Source: Maylandia zebra
Taxonomy: Eukaryota; Chordata; Actinopteri; Cichliformes; Cichlidae
Assembly: GCF_041146795.1 (NCBI RefSeq)
Contig: NC_135187.1
Span: forward strand, 5,405,556-5,469,555
DNA: 64,000 nt
Direction of reading: 5' to 3'
Part shown: in pieces, positions 12,101 through 24,774 of the stretch
How positions within the stretch are numbered: the stretch's first letter is position 1
Layout of the letters: each line of letters starts with the position of its first letter
Translations under genes and position numbers: made by a program
Notes under the pieces: generated by a model
What the model was told of the DNA's origin: nothing
Databases searched by the model: none
Seen by the model: only the letters and a program-made list of their open reading frames with translations

Positions 12101-13920
12101 TATTTGTGTTTAAAACAAAAAGGTTTAGAAGGACAAGAGAAAGAAAATGATTCAGCAGAGGAGTCATCTTAGAAGAATGTAAAGATAGAGATATGTATAT
12201 TTTCTTAAGATTGTTATATTATATTATATTATTATTGTTAAAATAAGTAAAATTGAAATCTTAACATTTTTTAACACAAACTTTTGTATTTTTATGATGG
12301 TTTTAAGGTCTCAAATAAGAAAGAGGCCAACGAAATTAAAACTTGAAATCTTTCATGATTAACAAAATAACTTTTTGTTATAAAGTCTTTATTTGCTTTG
12401 GTATATCTAATGTTTTATAATGATCTGACATGAGGCATAACAGGAAATACTTTACCTCCAGCAGGTTGGTTGAACTGCTGCTGTAAACCAAAAATCCAGG
12501 CTCGGAATAAGTTTGGCATAGTCACAAAACACTGTACAGTCAAAGACTTCAGCTGCTGAGGGTTGTCATCTAATATTTTCTTTGCCCAGTCCTGTCTTGG
12601 TTCTAGTATTTTGTTCCTGCTGTCACAGTAACCCGCCTGAATGCCATCAAACACCATTTCACTCAAAAACTCTGATATGTTTGCGACTCCTGACGATCCA
12701 GTGGCCACATGCTTCAGTGAGTGTTTTGCTGTGAGACAAACAATATTGTTTTATAATTAAAAATATGCAAACAATGTCAGCAGCCTATAGGTGTAGTCCA
12801 CTTTGTTTTTTCTAAGTGAGGACAAAAAAAATATTATATTTAGGTTGATCATTTGAAATTCAGTTGTTACTTTAAGAGTATTTCATGGATTAAATAAAGA
12901 CCTAATCAGTGATCTAGTATATCTAGATAACGAGTGCCAAATTTAATACGGTCCAGTCAAAAGAAAAACTGCTGTTTCATCTCATTAAAGAGATGCAGTG
13001 TCAGTTTTGTGACTGACAGGCCAAATTAGCATGATGATGCACTTGCGAGTCTTTGAGTCGTCTACCAGAAGTGCGCTAATGTGTATACACAGATGCAGTT
13101 AGTTTATTTCAGTGATTACATAAAAGAACAACTCATATTAGTGGCTTAAATATTGACCAGATGAGGCCACGTGTCCAAACGAAATTAATACAGTGTAAGC
13201 GACAGTTTTACATGTTGTTCTCACTGGAAACGGAGGTAAGATGAATGAGAGAAGAAGAATGATGGTAAAGAAAAATCAGTATGGTTTTCTATACAGGTAA
13301 ACTCATTTGTTAGAAATGTGTGAGGACTTATCCAGAGGAGAGCTGTATTATTACATTGTTATTACTTTTCCACTATTAAACACAAATAGTATATGTGTAA
13401 CAGCTGTACTATAGAAGAACACAAGACATCTGATATCTGTGGTAATGAAGATAATGTCTAATATGTAAAAATGCGGGGGGGGGGGGGGGGGGGGGGGGGG
13501 GGTGTTAAGCTATGGAACTTATTAGTCTATTTTACATATTTTAAGATTCAGACATTAAAATGAAACACTAACACTGTCACGTTATCAGCTCGTTATCAAC
13601 TCACAGAGCTTGAAGGAGAAGGGGGGAGAAAAAAAAATAAAAATGCTACAGTGCCAATAAAATTCCATTGCTGATCCACGTCTGATAAATTGGTTTTGAT
13701 CCTGAATCGGTTTTCATCCTGTTCTGTATCATTATTATTCCACAAAGTGAATATTAAAATTTACATTGGGATCATGGTAATTATCGACGCTGACTTATTA
13801 AATTAAAACGAAAGTAAACTGGTCGAGGTCAGGTGAGCCTGCTGTCACAGCTTCAAAATTTAAGTTTTTCTTACCTGCAAATAAATCACGGCAGAAGAAA
13901 AACAGCAAAAATAACTTCAT
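9126..13920 (-). CDS. MHC class I U-lineage heavy chain, gene B (intact, 7 exons)
   Basis: Exons: leader 13875-13920 (signal peptide MKLFLLFFFCRDLFA), alpha-1 12456-12728, alpha-2 11673-11951, alpha-3 10858-11178, TM 9506-9613, short tail exon 9305-9325, last exon 9126-9220. All joins are phase 1 with GT/AG borders, and the exons sum to about 380 codons plus stop. Class I heavy chains sit at the cell surface with beta-2-microglobulin; classical ones present peptide to CD8 T cells. Alpha-2 has the canonical cysteines (GCEWDE, TCPKW) and alpha-3 has CHATGFYP and YDCVFQ. The membrane segment is about 25 residues ending at YKKRK. Of the terminal peptide-anchor residues it keeps T143 and W147 with R146, but has His at position 7 and Ser near 171, so a non-classical role is likely. 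The TM exon donor is a weak GTCAGA. Alpha-1 has an extra Cys35/Cys67 pair. Confidence 0.88.
9900..10640 (+). mobile_element. Degenerate LINE 3' region in gene B intron
   Basis: Plus-strand fragments such as MGDRAFSFPASLLWNQLPVW (about 10210-10270) resemble the end of ORF2 in fish L2/CR1-type LINEs. They are followed by a decayed 3' tail ending with 'tttggtgctatgtaaatt', akin to the tail at 48150-48200. No intact frame. It lies between the alpha-3 and TM exons. Confidence 0.5.
13475..13502. repeat. Poly-G tract of 28 bases
   Basis: An uninterrupted G-run in intron 1 of gene B. On the transcribed (minus) strand it is poly-C. Confidence 0.9.
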
Positions 13921-14061
13921 TTCCTCGTTATCCTGAAAGCAGCATTGGTAACCGTGAATTTGGTGGACGTTGCTTTTGAAAGCCCGACAGAGTACAAGGT
14001 TCAGATTCCTCCCCTCTCCTTCTATGTTGCATGTCCACTGATATGGGATTAATAACCTGCC

Positions 14062-14076
14062 ATAAACTGAAACTGG
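14062..14076 (-). promoter_or_regulatory. ISRE-like element upstream of gene B
   Basis: The plus strand reads 'ataaactgaaactgg', one base away from a GAAANNGAAA interferon response element, about 145 bp upstream of the gene B start codon. The position and sequence fit an interferon-inducible class I promoter. No TATA box was identified with confidence. Confidence 0.4.
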
Positions 14077-14099
14077 AAGAAGAAGCTTTGATGATTTAA

Positions 14100-15877
14100 A
14101 TAAGTCTAATTCCTGTTATAAAAAATAAGTCTTGTAGTATGCGAGAAATTTTATTGTCTCTATGTAAACATTAGGAAACCAGAGTTCCGGAGACTGTTAG
14201 GATATCTATTATGTATTATTCCTGTCAATGTAACATTTGGTGCAGTATTGTCAGCCTGCAGACACAAGTGATCCAGTGAAAAGTCACAATACAAACGGTT
14301 AATACTATTATGGCCAGAATTAAATTCCCCTCACTGACACAGCTATTTGTCCATTTGTGCTACTTAATTGTATATGACGTTAATTTAAAAAAAAGAATAC
14401 ATATTACATATACATATGCATAATACATATACATACACTTCATATCTCGGAAACGATAGGATCGTGAAAGACCCCGATTCCCTCCCATTTTCGTGCCATT
14501 TTGCTGTGCTAAAATAAGTTCATATTTGCCTGATGGTAATCTTTTTTATAATATTTTAGACTTACCCCAGTTCCTTAAATTAGACTAAAATGTCTAAGCT
14601 ACACAAAAGCGACACATTTGATTCTAAGGACAAAAAATGTCAGTTAATGTATTCCTTTTTATTATGACTTTATTCTGCACTACGTGCTTTCAATGTTTAT
14701 GTTCGTCCACCAGTTGACGCTACTTGTTTTTATTATTCATAGCAGCTTGTGGTCAAGTTTATAATTAGGTTATGATTAGGTTTAGGCTCAGGGTTAGGAT
14801 TAGGCGTTCATATTTTAATGCTTAGGGTTAAGGAAAGCATTATGTGAATGAGATGTCCTCACTAAGATATGAAAACGAGTGTGTGTGTGATGTCTAACTT
14901 ATTTTGTCTTAGAAGACCATTCTTTGAATTATAAACTAGTTTAATAATAATAAATTATGCTAACCTTTTGGAGCTGCAAAAGTTATCCCGGGAGCAAGAA
15001 CTAAAGTAAAACTAGACTGTACAGCATACAGCAGACTCTGGAAATGATTGTGCACTCTGAGAGAGAAAACTGCTCTCCAGCCTCCTCTGAGGACTCGTCC
15101 ATGTCAGTCACAGAGGCAGAAAGAGACCAGCTGGACTCCAGCTCTGGCATATGTGAATATGGATAAAGGAGCAACAGGATGGACTTGTCCATCTCCACAT
15201 TTTGGTGTCCCCACACAAGACTATGTCCTTGCACCCAGAGGTTTAGTCTGGGGACACTACACAGCTTTGATGAGTGACCATGAGTGACCCAAAGTCCAGC
15301 TTTGCAGATCCCTCTCATCAGTAAATGTAAGGGCAGTGTGATGTTTTTTGTCATAAGGGTCAAATGCATTAGCATTTTAAGGCTTAAAGAAAAACAGGCA
15401 ATGACACAAACTTATGGGACAGAGTGCTCTTTGAGATTCTATGAAAGCGATCACTTTATTTTGAGTTTAGCTGTTGTTTATTTAGTCAACAGACGGATCA
15501 TCTTCCTTTAAGGCCAAAGACTTGTATGACCCGAGTAGCAGGAAAATAACACCAACATATAGAAGGTTGTTGGTTATGACTTGTACACAGTAGCTGGCAG
15601 TGGAATGGATACTGTCCATAAAGACCTGGAACAATAATAAGGGCAATGTTTCCTTCTTTTTTTAACATGATCATTGTTTATATAGTAAATATTTAGGGTT
15701 TGGAACAGGATTGACCTGTTCTTTGTTTAACCATCCACAACTGTGCTAGTTCTGCATATCTGGTCTCTCTCAGGTGTCCACGGGATGAACAGATGTTAAT
15801 GAGAGAGTGACTATGGATAAATTGAAGATTTTACAGAACTACAACAACAAAAAAATTTCCAACACACCGAAAGCACG

Positions 15878-15920
<43 letters not shown>

Positions 15921-16700
15921 CAGATTAAAAGCAAAAAAATAAATAAGAAGAGATTTATGAAACACTATTGATGGAGTCTGATCTGAATTAGTTTCATCAG
16001 TTTGGGAGTGCTGTTGGTAAATGGTCCATCTCCTCTGGTCATCAAACAGAGACCTTGAAATAACCACCACAGGATGCTTTAATAATAATAATAAAAAAAA
16101 AATAAAAATCAATACACACATTAACTTGTAGCCAGAGTAGTTCAACAGCTATTGCAATGTTATATTCAAGTCTCTCACTGCTTTGCAATTTTCAGGTAGA
16201 AGCTGCAGTCTGTAAGTGTCTGAGTGAAGCCAGCATAAAGTGATTTACAGCAGTCAAGGTGAGACAGACAGAAATTATAAAGATTTCCTTTTTTTAATGG
16301 AACATGAAAGCCAAATTTATTTTGACAACAAACCAAGCTTATTTTCAATTTTGAGACCAATGATTAAAACAGCTGGGACTGATGAAGTGTGTCATCTCCA
16401 TATCATTGGTGAAATATACTGTATTTTGAATGATCTTGCTGATAGCAGTGCACCAGGTTCTTGTTTGACAGGTAAGAACATAATACATGTAGAGCAGATT
16501 CTGTAATATCAGACATAATTTATGTTGATGCAGGAGAAAGTGTTTAGAATTATTTAGTAAAAGCAGATTCAGGTTTAACAACTGAATACTCATGCTGGAC
16601 AGAAATACCAGAAATTGAAGAACTGTTATCAATAAAAAAAGATAAAATAATGAAATGATCAACAATCTTCTCTGCTTGTTACTTGTGTATGTGTTGGTGT
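14100..16700. other. Intergenic between genes B and C
   Basis: No gene supported. It contains degenerate GGTTAG-type repeats (about 14765-14840) and a CA microsatellite (about 15878-15917). A 124-codon minus-strand frame at 15001-15375 has no recognisable domain. Confidence 0.55.
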
Positions 16701-16730
16701 GTATATTGGACTATAGGGTGCTGTGTTTGT

Positions 16731-19179
16731 TCACGGGGCCTCTGGATTCAGTCTCTCTGAGAGTCCATAGATGTTGCCCGAAGCTGTAAAATCCAAAACA
16801 CACTGTTACTCACACTGCTGTTGGACTTGCTTTTATATGCAACACCATTAATACAGAGTAAATAAGAAAAATAGTTTACTTACTTTGTTCACTTTTTTTT
16901 TCTGGAAATAGAAAGGGAAGAAATATTTCAGAACGTCAGAGAAATTCTGTTTTGCAGTTTGTATCAGAGTATAAGCTCTGCTCATCTGAATATCTCACCT
17001 CTCTTCTTTTTGAAAACACAAAATCCAATGATGAAGAAAACAACAGAAACAACCACAGCAGCAATGATCATCATGTGCAAGGACCTCTCTGCTCAGTCAA
17101 AACAAACAAACCAGATAAAATGTGTACAAGAAGCAGGTTAGAGTAGAAGTAGTATTATCCTAGTTCTAATATAAATCCCATAATGGTGAGGGGAAGTAAA
17201 TACACCATAATTTCTCAGACTCATATACCATGACATATTTCAGTTCAGCAGAGCAGACACACTAAAATTATGTGGCTGACTTTTAACACCTATTATGTTC
17301 CCCGATTGAAAGGCTAAAAATAAATAACCAATGGTTTTATGGATTAGAGACACTGTTGAATTTTGAAATTTATTTAGATCCTGCTTTAGGCGCAAACAAA
17401 AACAGGATAAAACATTCAAACACCACAATAACAAGAATCCAGAGTCCAAGCAAACAAAATAAATCAAATGATTTTCCCTCACCTTTTGTAATGTTTTCAA
17501 CCCAGTTGGTTCTGATCACTGTTTTATTCAGGCTAGTGATGATGTTGTCTTCACCATCAGAGAGCTGAAACGCACAGTCGTATCTGCTCCACTCTTCAGG
17601 TGTGAATGATGAAACATTCAGATCAACACTCATCTGGAAGGTCTCATCATTGTTGGGGAGAATCTCTCCAGGATCCACACCATCATGAAGCTCCTCTCCA
17701 TCTTTCCTCCAGAACATCACGGCTCTGTCAGGATAGAAACCTGTAGCGTGGCAGCTGACTGGAGAGGAGGGAGTCTTCTGTACGAGAGACACTGAGGGAA
17801 GAACTGGGGGTGGGGGGTGGGGGAGAGCGGCACGGAGAATGCATGGAATAACATGGGAAAGTAAAAACAGAAAAGGAAAGAGGAACAAAGGTGGAGGAAT
17901 TGAATCGGGACATATGAAGAAAATATCTGCCCGAAATCAGTCTCATAAAAATAAAATTTAAAGTGTATCAGGTCATGTGATTCTACCTGATTTCTGTAGG
18001 GGGCTTTTTGCACTGTCCACATAGGTCTTCAGCCACTCTGGACAAATCTGAGTGAGGAAGTTTTCATTGTGTTTAGTTCGAACTCTGTCAGCATCCCATT
18101 CCTGTCTAATAAGGTCAGCCTCTGGTTTCAGTGCGATCCATGTCAGTGTCTCCAGATTGAATTCAAGAAAGTCTTCTCCGTTATAACCAAAGTGTACTAA
18201 GCCAGTCAGCTCACCAGTGTTTTCATCACGTTCACAGCCGCCTATCCTCTGTAAAACATGGACGCCTGAAGAGACAGACAGAAAACAGCGATCGTAAAGA
18301 GCTGTTATATATTGCACCTTGTGTTAAGCACTGCGATTTTCAAAGGTTTGAGTCCAATAATTAGATGGTCGTCATCATTTTTATTAGCATGAACTAACTG
18401 GAACACTGCAGCTTTTAAAGGCAGGCCTGATGTGAAGATCACAGGACCACAAGAAAACGATAAAAGAAGGAAAAAAACACAGAAACCGATTGATCGCATC
18501 AGTCATGTGACAGATGTCTTGATTATAGCAACAGCTGTAAAAAGCTGAAAAAGTGTTAAAGTACAATTTTTCAAGGCAAACTCTAAATTGAAAATTTGTC
18601 CTTTTAGGAGTACAGAATGTAAAATGTAGCTTTTCACATCAGTCTGTTTTGTTTAGATATATCCCATGATTTAAAATGATCTGAGGTTCACCTTCACTTT
18701 TGGTGAATTGCTTCAAATGAGAAATCATGTTTTTGAAGAAGTTTGGCTGTTCCTTGAAACACATGTGATCGTACCACTCCTTCTGCTCAGGACTGGTTTG
18801 TAATATTTTCTTCGCCCAGTCCTGTTTTGGTTTTAATGTCATGTTGTTGCTGTCACAGTAACCCGCCTGGATGCCGTTAAACACCAGTACACCCATGAAC
18901 TCTGGGATGTTTGGGACTCCAGAGGATCCAGTGACAAAATACTTCAGTGAATGTTTCACTGTGGAGCAAACAATATTTATAATGTTAGTGAATTAAGAAA
19001 ATAAACATTAGCATAATACACTCAGTATGATTAAGGTAACATATTCTCAGTAACATTACAGTAACAGTCACATGAGTCTAACATACTTTTATTTTCATTA
19101 AAAATAAAAGTCACTGATCTGGTTTGAGGGTGTTCTGCACAGCAAACCTAAAAGTTATCAAGAAAAACTGTCATCTATC

Positions 19180-19254
<75 letters not shown>

Positions 19255-19255
19255 C

Positions 19256-19290
<35 letters not shown>

Positions 19291-19585
19291 TTAAATCATC
19301 CTAAATCTCCAGTAAGCAGTAAACAGAGTGCATGTGACAGGAGACGCCTAACTTTGCTGTTCTTATACACCAAGCTGTTTTTTCAGTACTAATAAGAAAA
19401 TTCTGTCCTGTTTCATGTTCTTATTATTCCAGAAACTGTCTTCTAAACTTCAATTAAAAATGTCAAAAGTGCTTTAAAGTACAATGAAAGTAAAAGCTGC
19501 TCAAGGTTACTGCTGTTAGAGATAAAATATTTTTCTTACCTGCAAATAAACTACGACAGAAGATAAGCAGCAAACACAACTTCAT
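16731..19585 (-). CDS. MHC class I U-lineage heavy chain, gene C (intact, 7 exons)
   Basis: Exons: leader 19540-19585 (signal MKLCLLLIFCRSLFA), alpha-1 18692-18958, alpha-2 17987-18265, alpha-3 17483-17803, TM 16999-17091, short exon 16884-16901, last exon 16731-16783. All joins are phase 1 with GT/AG sites, summing to about 358 codons. The mature chain starts VKHSLKYF and keeps Tyr7. Alpha-2 carries GCERDE and ICPEWLKTY (Cys pair, W167, Y171), but the 143/146/147 triad reads I, E, W instead of T, K, W and Tyr59 is not retained. Alpha-3 is canonical. The TM runs from about HMMIIAAVVV to FCVFKKKR, and the tail contains IYGLSERLNPEAP. Extra Cys35/Cys67 are in alpha-1. Probably a surface glycoprotein with beta-2-microglobulin and a non-classical groove. 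Confidence 0.88.
19183..19290. repeat. (TG)n microsatellite in gene C intron 1
   Basis: About 108 bp of TG units with a short CGTG interruption near 19251-19260. It gives spurious open frames of Cys-Val repeats. Confidence 0.95.
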
Positions 19586-19702
19586 CGTTTCTCTATCTTT
19601 AAGGTCATAACTATTATTCCTTTTCTTTACAGAAATGTGAATCAACAAGTCGTCGTCCACCGACAGTAAGTGACCAACCCGTGTCCCTCCCCCTGTTCCT
19701 CC

Positions 19703-19738
19703 AGTTTCTCCAGTTAGCACGCTTGTAACCATGGAAAC
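19703..19738 (-). promoter_or_regulatory. Gene C promoter motifs: ISRE-like and X-box-like
   Basis: 'agtttctcc' (plus strand, from 19703) resembles half an ISRE, and 'gtaaccatggaaac' (19725-19738) is close to the RFX-type X-box consensus GTNRCCNNRGYAAC. RFX5 binding at an X1 box is known for MHC promoters. The motifs lie 115-155 bp upstream of the gene C start codon. Visual match only. Confidence 0.35.
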
Positions 19739-20426
19739 ACTTAAATCTGCAGTTCTTACATACAAAACCTTTTTTTTTAAATTGCAATAATAATAAGAAA
19801 CCATAGAAAGTCTTGTGAAACTATGCAAACTACTGAATGATTTAACATTGCGTTGTTTCAAAGTTTTCATCAGTGTTGCCTAAATTGAAAATTGGCGCAG
19901 TTTATGTCTGCAGGGGTCTGCAGAGATGTTTTCTATCTGTTTCCTTACCCTGGACCTGTACAGACGTGCAAAGTACAGACTGGATAACGGCAGTGTAAAA
20001 CAAATAACCAGCAGGTCCTGCAGATGAACTTGTTGAGCTGCCACAGGAAGTAGGAAGGTTGAATATTATTTTTGTTTGTGGCTTATTGGCCAATATATGA
20101 TCGCTGAATAGTCTTGTTAAGCAGACTGGACAACAGCGACGCCTTGTGGCAAAGACCCAGAAGGTTCACTCAGTCAATCTGAAAGTAGCTTTTTTAGTGG
20201 GAGAAACTTTTCGTAACTCATTAAAGTGACTTCCTCAGCCTTGCCTGGATGATGAACCATGCACCAAGACTTGTGGCAAAGAGTTTAATTACGGTAACAT
20301 GAGCAGCTCCCTGACATTCATCTCTAGCTTTATTGTCAGGAATCTAAGACCACGATACAATTAAAAGAAAATAGGAATGAATTAAGTTTTTTATTTTTTA
20401 TTTTTTAGGTTTTTAAAGTAGAGCCT

Positions 20427-20985
20427 CATCTGGAAGGTCCCATCATTGTTGGGGAGGATCTCTCCATTATCCACGCTTTCATGAAGCTCCTCTCCATCTT
20501 TCCTCCAGAACACCTTGGCTCTTTAAGGATAGAAACCTGCAGCGTGGCAGCTGACTGGAGAGGAGGAAGTCTTCTGGAGGAGAGACACTGAGGGAAGAAC
20601 AACAGAGAGAAAGGAAAAAAGCGACAAATGTTAGATTCTGAATTGTACTCTATCTTAGAAAAAGGAAGCCATATGAATTTCCCCGCTTACTACATCAGAT
20701 TATGTGATTATACCTGCTGTCTCCAGAAAGCTCCTCCCATAGTGGAAATGCTTCTTTAAAAACCTAGGGCATAAATGGCTTGAAGAGCTTTTATTATGTT
20801 CAAATCGGGCATGTTCCATATTCCATCTTAGTTTGGTGATGACAGCCTGTGGTTTTGGAGTGATATGCAGTGATCTGCAGGTCAAACACTATAAAGTCTT
20901 CTTCATCATAACCATACTGATTGTATCCATCAATTAGTCTCATCACTCCATTTACAACCACTCATCCTTTGCAAAATATGAACAT
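20427..20985 (-). pseudogene. MHC class I relic E (alpha-2 and alpha-3 only)
   Basis: Alpha-2 remains at 20714-20985 (272 nt instead of 279). It has a stop after 'WSDETN' and a frameshift near FDLQ; the stretch KPQAVITKLRW is still readable. Alpha-3 remains at 20427-20599 with an in-frame TAA (20523-20525) directly after GFYP, a lost acceptor AG, and truncation after NNDGTFQM. No leader, alpha-1 or TM exon is nearby. A clear unitary or duplicated pseudogene fragment between genes C and D. Confidence 0.85.
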
Positions 20986-21599
20986 CTGAAAAAAAAAATA
21001 AAGCCACAAAAGCTGCAATAAACCAGTAAGATGTCAGCAGAGGCCATAGCTAACATCATATCTGCAGACACAAAAATAGAGGCTCTACACCCACTGCACT
21101 GTTACAGGAACAAAACCAAACTACCAATTTGCGGGTGGAGTGAAAGGCTGATATTTTAAAGAACTTTTACTCTCTGGATTCTTTTGTTTTATTTCAGCAG
21201 TGTGGTAGGTTGACCATGACATTTCAGGGCTGCATACATGTCCTGCTAACACCGGGGATAGCCTTTAACAATAAAAAAGAGAATTAAATGAAGCTTATGC
21301 CAAATTTTAGTAAGTATGTGAGTGCATACAATCACTATGATAAATTGTAAATGGACTGATTCTTATATAGCGCTTTTCTTTTCTCCCGGAGCAGTCAAAG
21401 CGCTTAAGTCGTCTGCCTGCTTTCCCAGGTGTTTAACTCCTTCTCTATTCTTTACATCTTTTCCACTTTACCACACTGTAAAACTCAATGCCAACATCAG
21501 CATTGTAGTAAAATAATTTTCATGTCCATCTTCTTCAAGCCAATCAGTCTCCACTCAGCATAGTTTAAATCACACTACTTACCTTTGATCCTCCTTTGC

Positions 21600-22535
21600 A
21601 TTCACTTGCATACACCAAGAAAACAAAGGAAGTGATCATGGACTTCCGCAAAACAAGAACTGATCCCCCTCTCCTATCCATAAAAGGTACTATGTGGAGA
21701 GGGTGTCCTCCTTTAAGTTCCTCGGCACCCACATATCCGAGGACCTATCCTGGTCCACAGACACATCAGCCCTAGTAAAGAAAGCCCAGCAGCGCCTCCA
21801 TTTCTTGAGGGTTCTGAGATGGAACAGGCTGCAGACTGAACTCCTAGTGTCCTTCTACCGTGCCACTATCAAGAGTGTGCTGGTGCACGCCATCCCTGTG
21901 TGGTACGCTGGTTGCACAACAGCTGACAAGAAGAGACTACAGAGGGTCATCAGAACTGCAGAGAAGGTGACTGGCTGTCCACTCCCCTCCCTGGACTTAA
22001 TTGCCAGCTCAAGATGTCTCTCCAGAGCCAGGGCAATTATAAAGGACCACCTCCATCCTAACCACCACCTCTTCAACATCCTGCCCTCTGGAAAAAGGCT
22101 CAGATCCATCAGGTGCAAAACCAACAGACTAAAGAACAGCTTCTTCCCGAGGGCTGTCAGAACTCTTAATGCAAACTAAGAGTGTGTAAAGACTTCCCCA
22201 ACACATCCACCCTGACACTGCTGTTGATCATCTATGTGCAACATCTCAGTCTTTCCATGTTCTGTGCAATATTTTTGGCTCATGTGCAATTATTTTGGTC
22301 CCAGTCTGTTTCAATGTTTCCTACACATACACCATGTATATAGTTCCACTCACATATGTATACATATACACTGTTTTTTATTTTATTCTATTTATTTATT
22401 TAATTATTTATTTATTTTCCGCCTTCGTTGTATATTGGTTTCTCTTCTTCTTACTTTAGCACCTTTGTGGTTCAGCTACCCAATTTCGCTGTGCAAGAAA
22501 CTGCACAATGACAATAAAAAGCTCTAAGTCTAAGT
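21600..22535 (+). mobile_element. L2/CR1-like LINE, ORF2 C-terminal part and 3' tail
   Basis: The plus strand encodes NTKKTKEVIMDFRK, then after a frameshift SFKFLGTHISEDLSW, KKAQQRLHFLRVLR, VWYAGCT and SGKRLRSIRCKTNRLKNSFF, a well-known ending of fish non-LTR retrotransposons. The tail has an AATAAAA and a short tandem CTAAGT motif, typical of L2/CR1-like elements. The element is 5'-truncated and carries a frameshift, so it is inactive. Confidence 0.8.
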
Positions 22536-22549
22536 CTCTATTCTGCCTT

Positions 22550-24770
22550 AATTTCTGGCATAGCTTCGATTTCATTCAGCTGTGATAGACCATCAGAGTC
22601 TAACAGCCAAGCAGCTTACAAGGACATGAACTGCTGCACATAACAAGGCTGATTTACATCGTGGAGCCCTGGTCTCAAAAACTGGCATAGATGTACCTCT
22701 GTCTGTAAGCTGGATTTAAGTGCTTCAAGTTTTACCAACATGTTTAGTGGCATCTTCTGTTAATACGGAACATGACGTCATGTGGTTGGTTGGTTGCGGC
22801 TAATTGATTTACATTCGTTTATGTTGGCTAACCAGTGGGCGACCTTGCCATGCACCTATAAGGAATGTGGCACATCACGAACCAAAGCACCATCATGAAT
22901 TGTCTGAAAATCACAACCATTTCTTTGGCCACCATGAGGTGGGGGATTTAGAGACTGGGCACCCAGCAACAATCTGGTACTTGTCCTGCAGACTGCTAAA
23001 GTACAATAAACACTCTGTAGGGTCAGCTTATGGAAAGCACCTCATCCTGATGGTGTACTGGGATGAGTACAGCAAGACTGCACCATGGAAGTAGAGAGGT
23101 CTTCACAAGCATCTTTAACACATCTTTGTCACATTGCTCTGTTCCCGCCTGTTTAAAAATATCTTTAATATGCCATTACCTAGGGTGACCAACTGTCTTC
23201 TTTTCATTTTTCACGTTCTGTCCAGGGCGTCCAGGGGGATTTTCAAGATTGATAAAAATGTCAGTGATTTCCTATATTCCGACAGAGGACCCATGTGTGT
23301 GACATCATCCCTGAACTGCTGCTTTGCGAGTTGTTCTGCGCTCACAGACGGGACAGACAGCAACGTGCCTAATGATGTTTAAACGATCCCAAAGCGTAAG
23401 TGCATCTTTTCAGATGAACTGCAAAAGAAGTTTCCCTCGTACCAACCTGGTAATTTTTCTTTACCAACTTTGAGGAATCACCAGTCGAGACACTTTTTTA
23501 AAGATTATTATTTATTAAAGCATTGAATAATTAAAAAGTATCATGGATCTCTTCTGTTCAGAAAACCACAGATACAGCTAACTTCCCAGAAGTGAGTACT
23601 CAAGCTTAGAGGTACAGCTGCTACTCTGTTACACGTGTACTAGATGTTTTTCTCTATTCTTTCATCCTTCACCCAATAACTTGTTGTTTTAGTGACCATG
23701 AGAGCAACCGTGGCTGAGATACCTGACGATGTTTATGTCTCACATGGTACCGATGACCCACCTTATCATAGTACTTAGTGTCCCTTTACTTTGAAACTTC
23801 TACACTGTCACCATTTCTAACAAAACACTGTGTAGACATCTAAATTCTTAAGCTCTTATTTGCTATAATACTTAACACATGAAAAAATCCGATTTGAGCT
23901 GACCTCGTTGTTCTCTTTCCCCCTCACCCCTTTAGTAAAAGCTATTTCCTTACAATTGACACATACTTAGCATAATTCACTCGATTTAGCATTATTTCAA
24001 CAGGATTTCTTATTTTAAACAAAAATACATTGTTTTCCTCCATCATTCTATTCTTTACACTCACATACAGCGTTTAAGGTGACATCTGCACAGAAAGAGT
24101 GCAGATGTGACATTGTGCAGTACACACACAGAGAAAGTCTGGGTTGAAAGGTTATTAGAATTATTTCATTGTAGTGATAATTTTCTTGTTCGACTTTATT
24201 AATTCTTGATTATATTTTGATTACGTTTCTGATGTGATTAGAGCAGAAATAACTATCAGCAAAAACACTTACATATAACTCTACATATACCCCCAAAGGC
24301 TGGATTTCAGGCCCTTTGCTTAATTTCTGACTGCATCAGGGCTGAGGAATCTCATTCTTCTTTACATTATTTTACCGAATGTTATTTTAACACATTCAAA
24401 ATAACCTACAAAATAAAAAAAGATTCTTAAAAAACGGTGTGAACAAACGTGTGTCTACTCGTTTTTTCTCAATCAACGACACCCCCACCAAGGAACACGT
24501 CTGTCCAGCATTATCCCCCACCACCTGATCATCAGGATAAATACACCATACAAATTATATATACATTATATCATTAATAGCTATAGCAGTGCTATAGGAA
24601 ATATGATATGATAAAATATTAAAATGCATTTTACCTGAGTTATTACAAGTTAACTTGAATTTAAAACAATAACAAAGGAAAAAAAGATTTTGTGTAAAAA
24701 GTCATGTTTACATAAAACAAAACTGAAATAGAAAATCTTCTCAGTTCTTGTTTGTTCAGTGTTAACTGCA
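22550..24770. other. Intergenic between the LINE and gene D
   Basis: No supported gene. Small open frames at 22804-23094 and 23134-23382 (plus) show no recognisable domain. The last few hundred bases should hold the gene D 3' UTR. Confidence 0.5.
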
Positions 24771-24774
24771 GGTG

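Noticed and set aside
14765-14840. GGTTAG-rich stretch resembling telomeric repeat
   Set aside because: Short and degenerate; common interspersed motif in fish, no evidence for a telomere relic.
15001-15375. 124-codon minus-strand frame
   Set aside because: No recognisable domain; could not be linked to any class I exon.
19186-19392. Cys-Val repeat frame
   Set aside because: Translation of a TG microsatellite.
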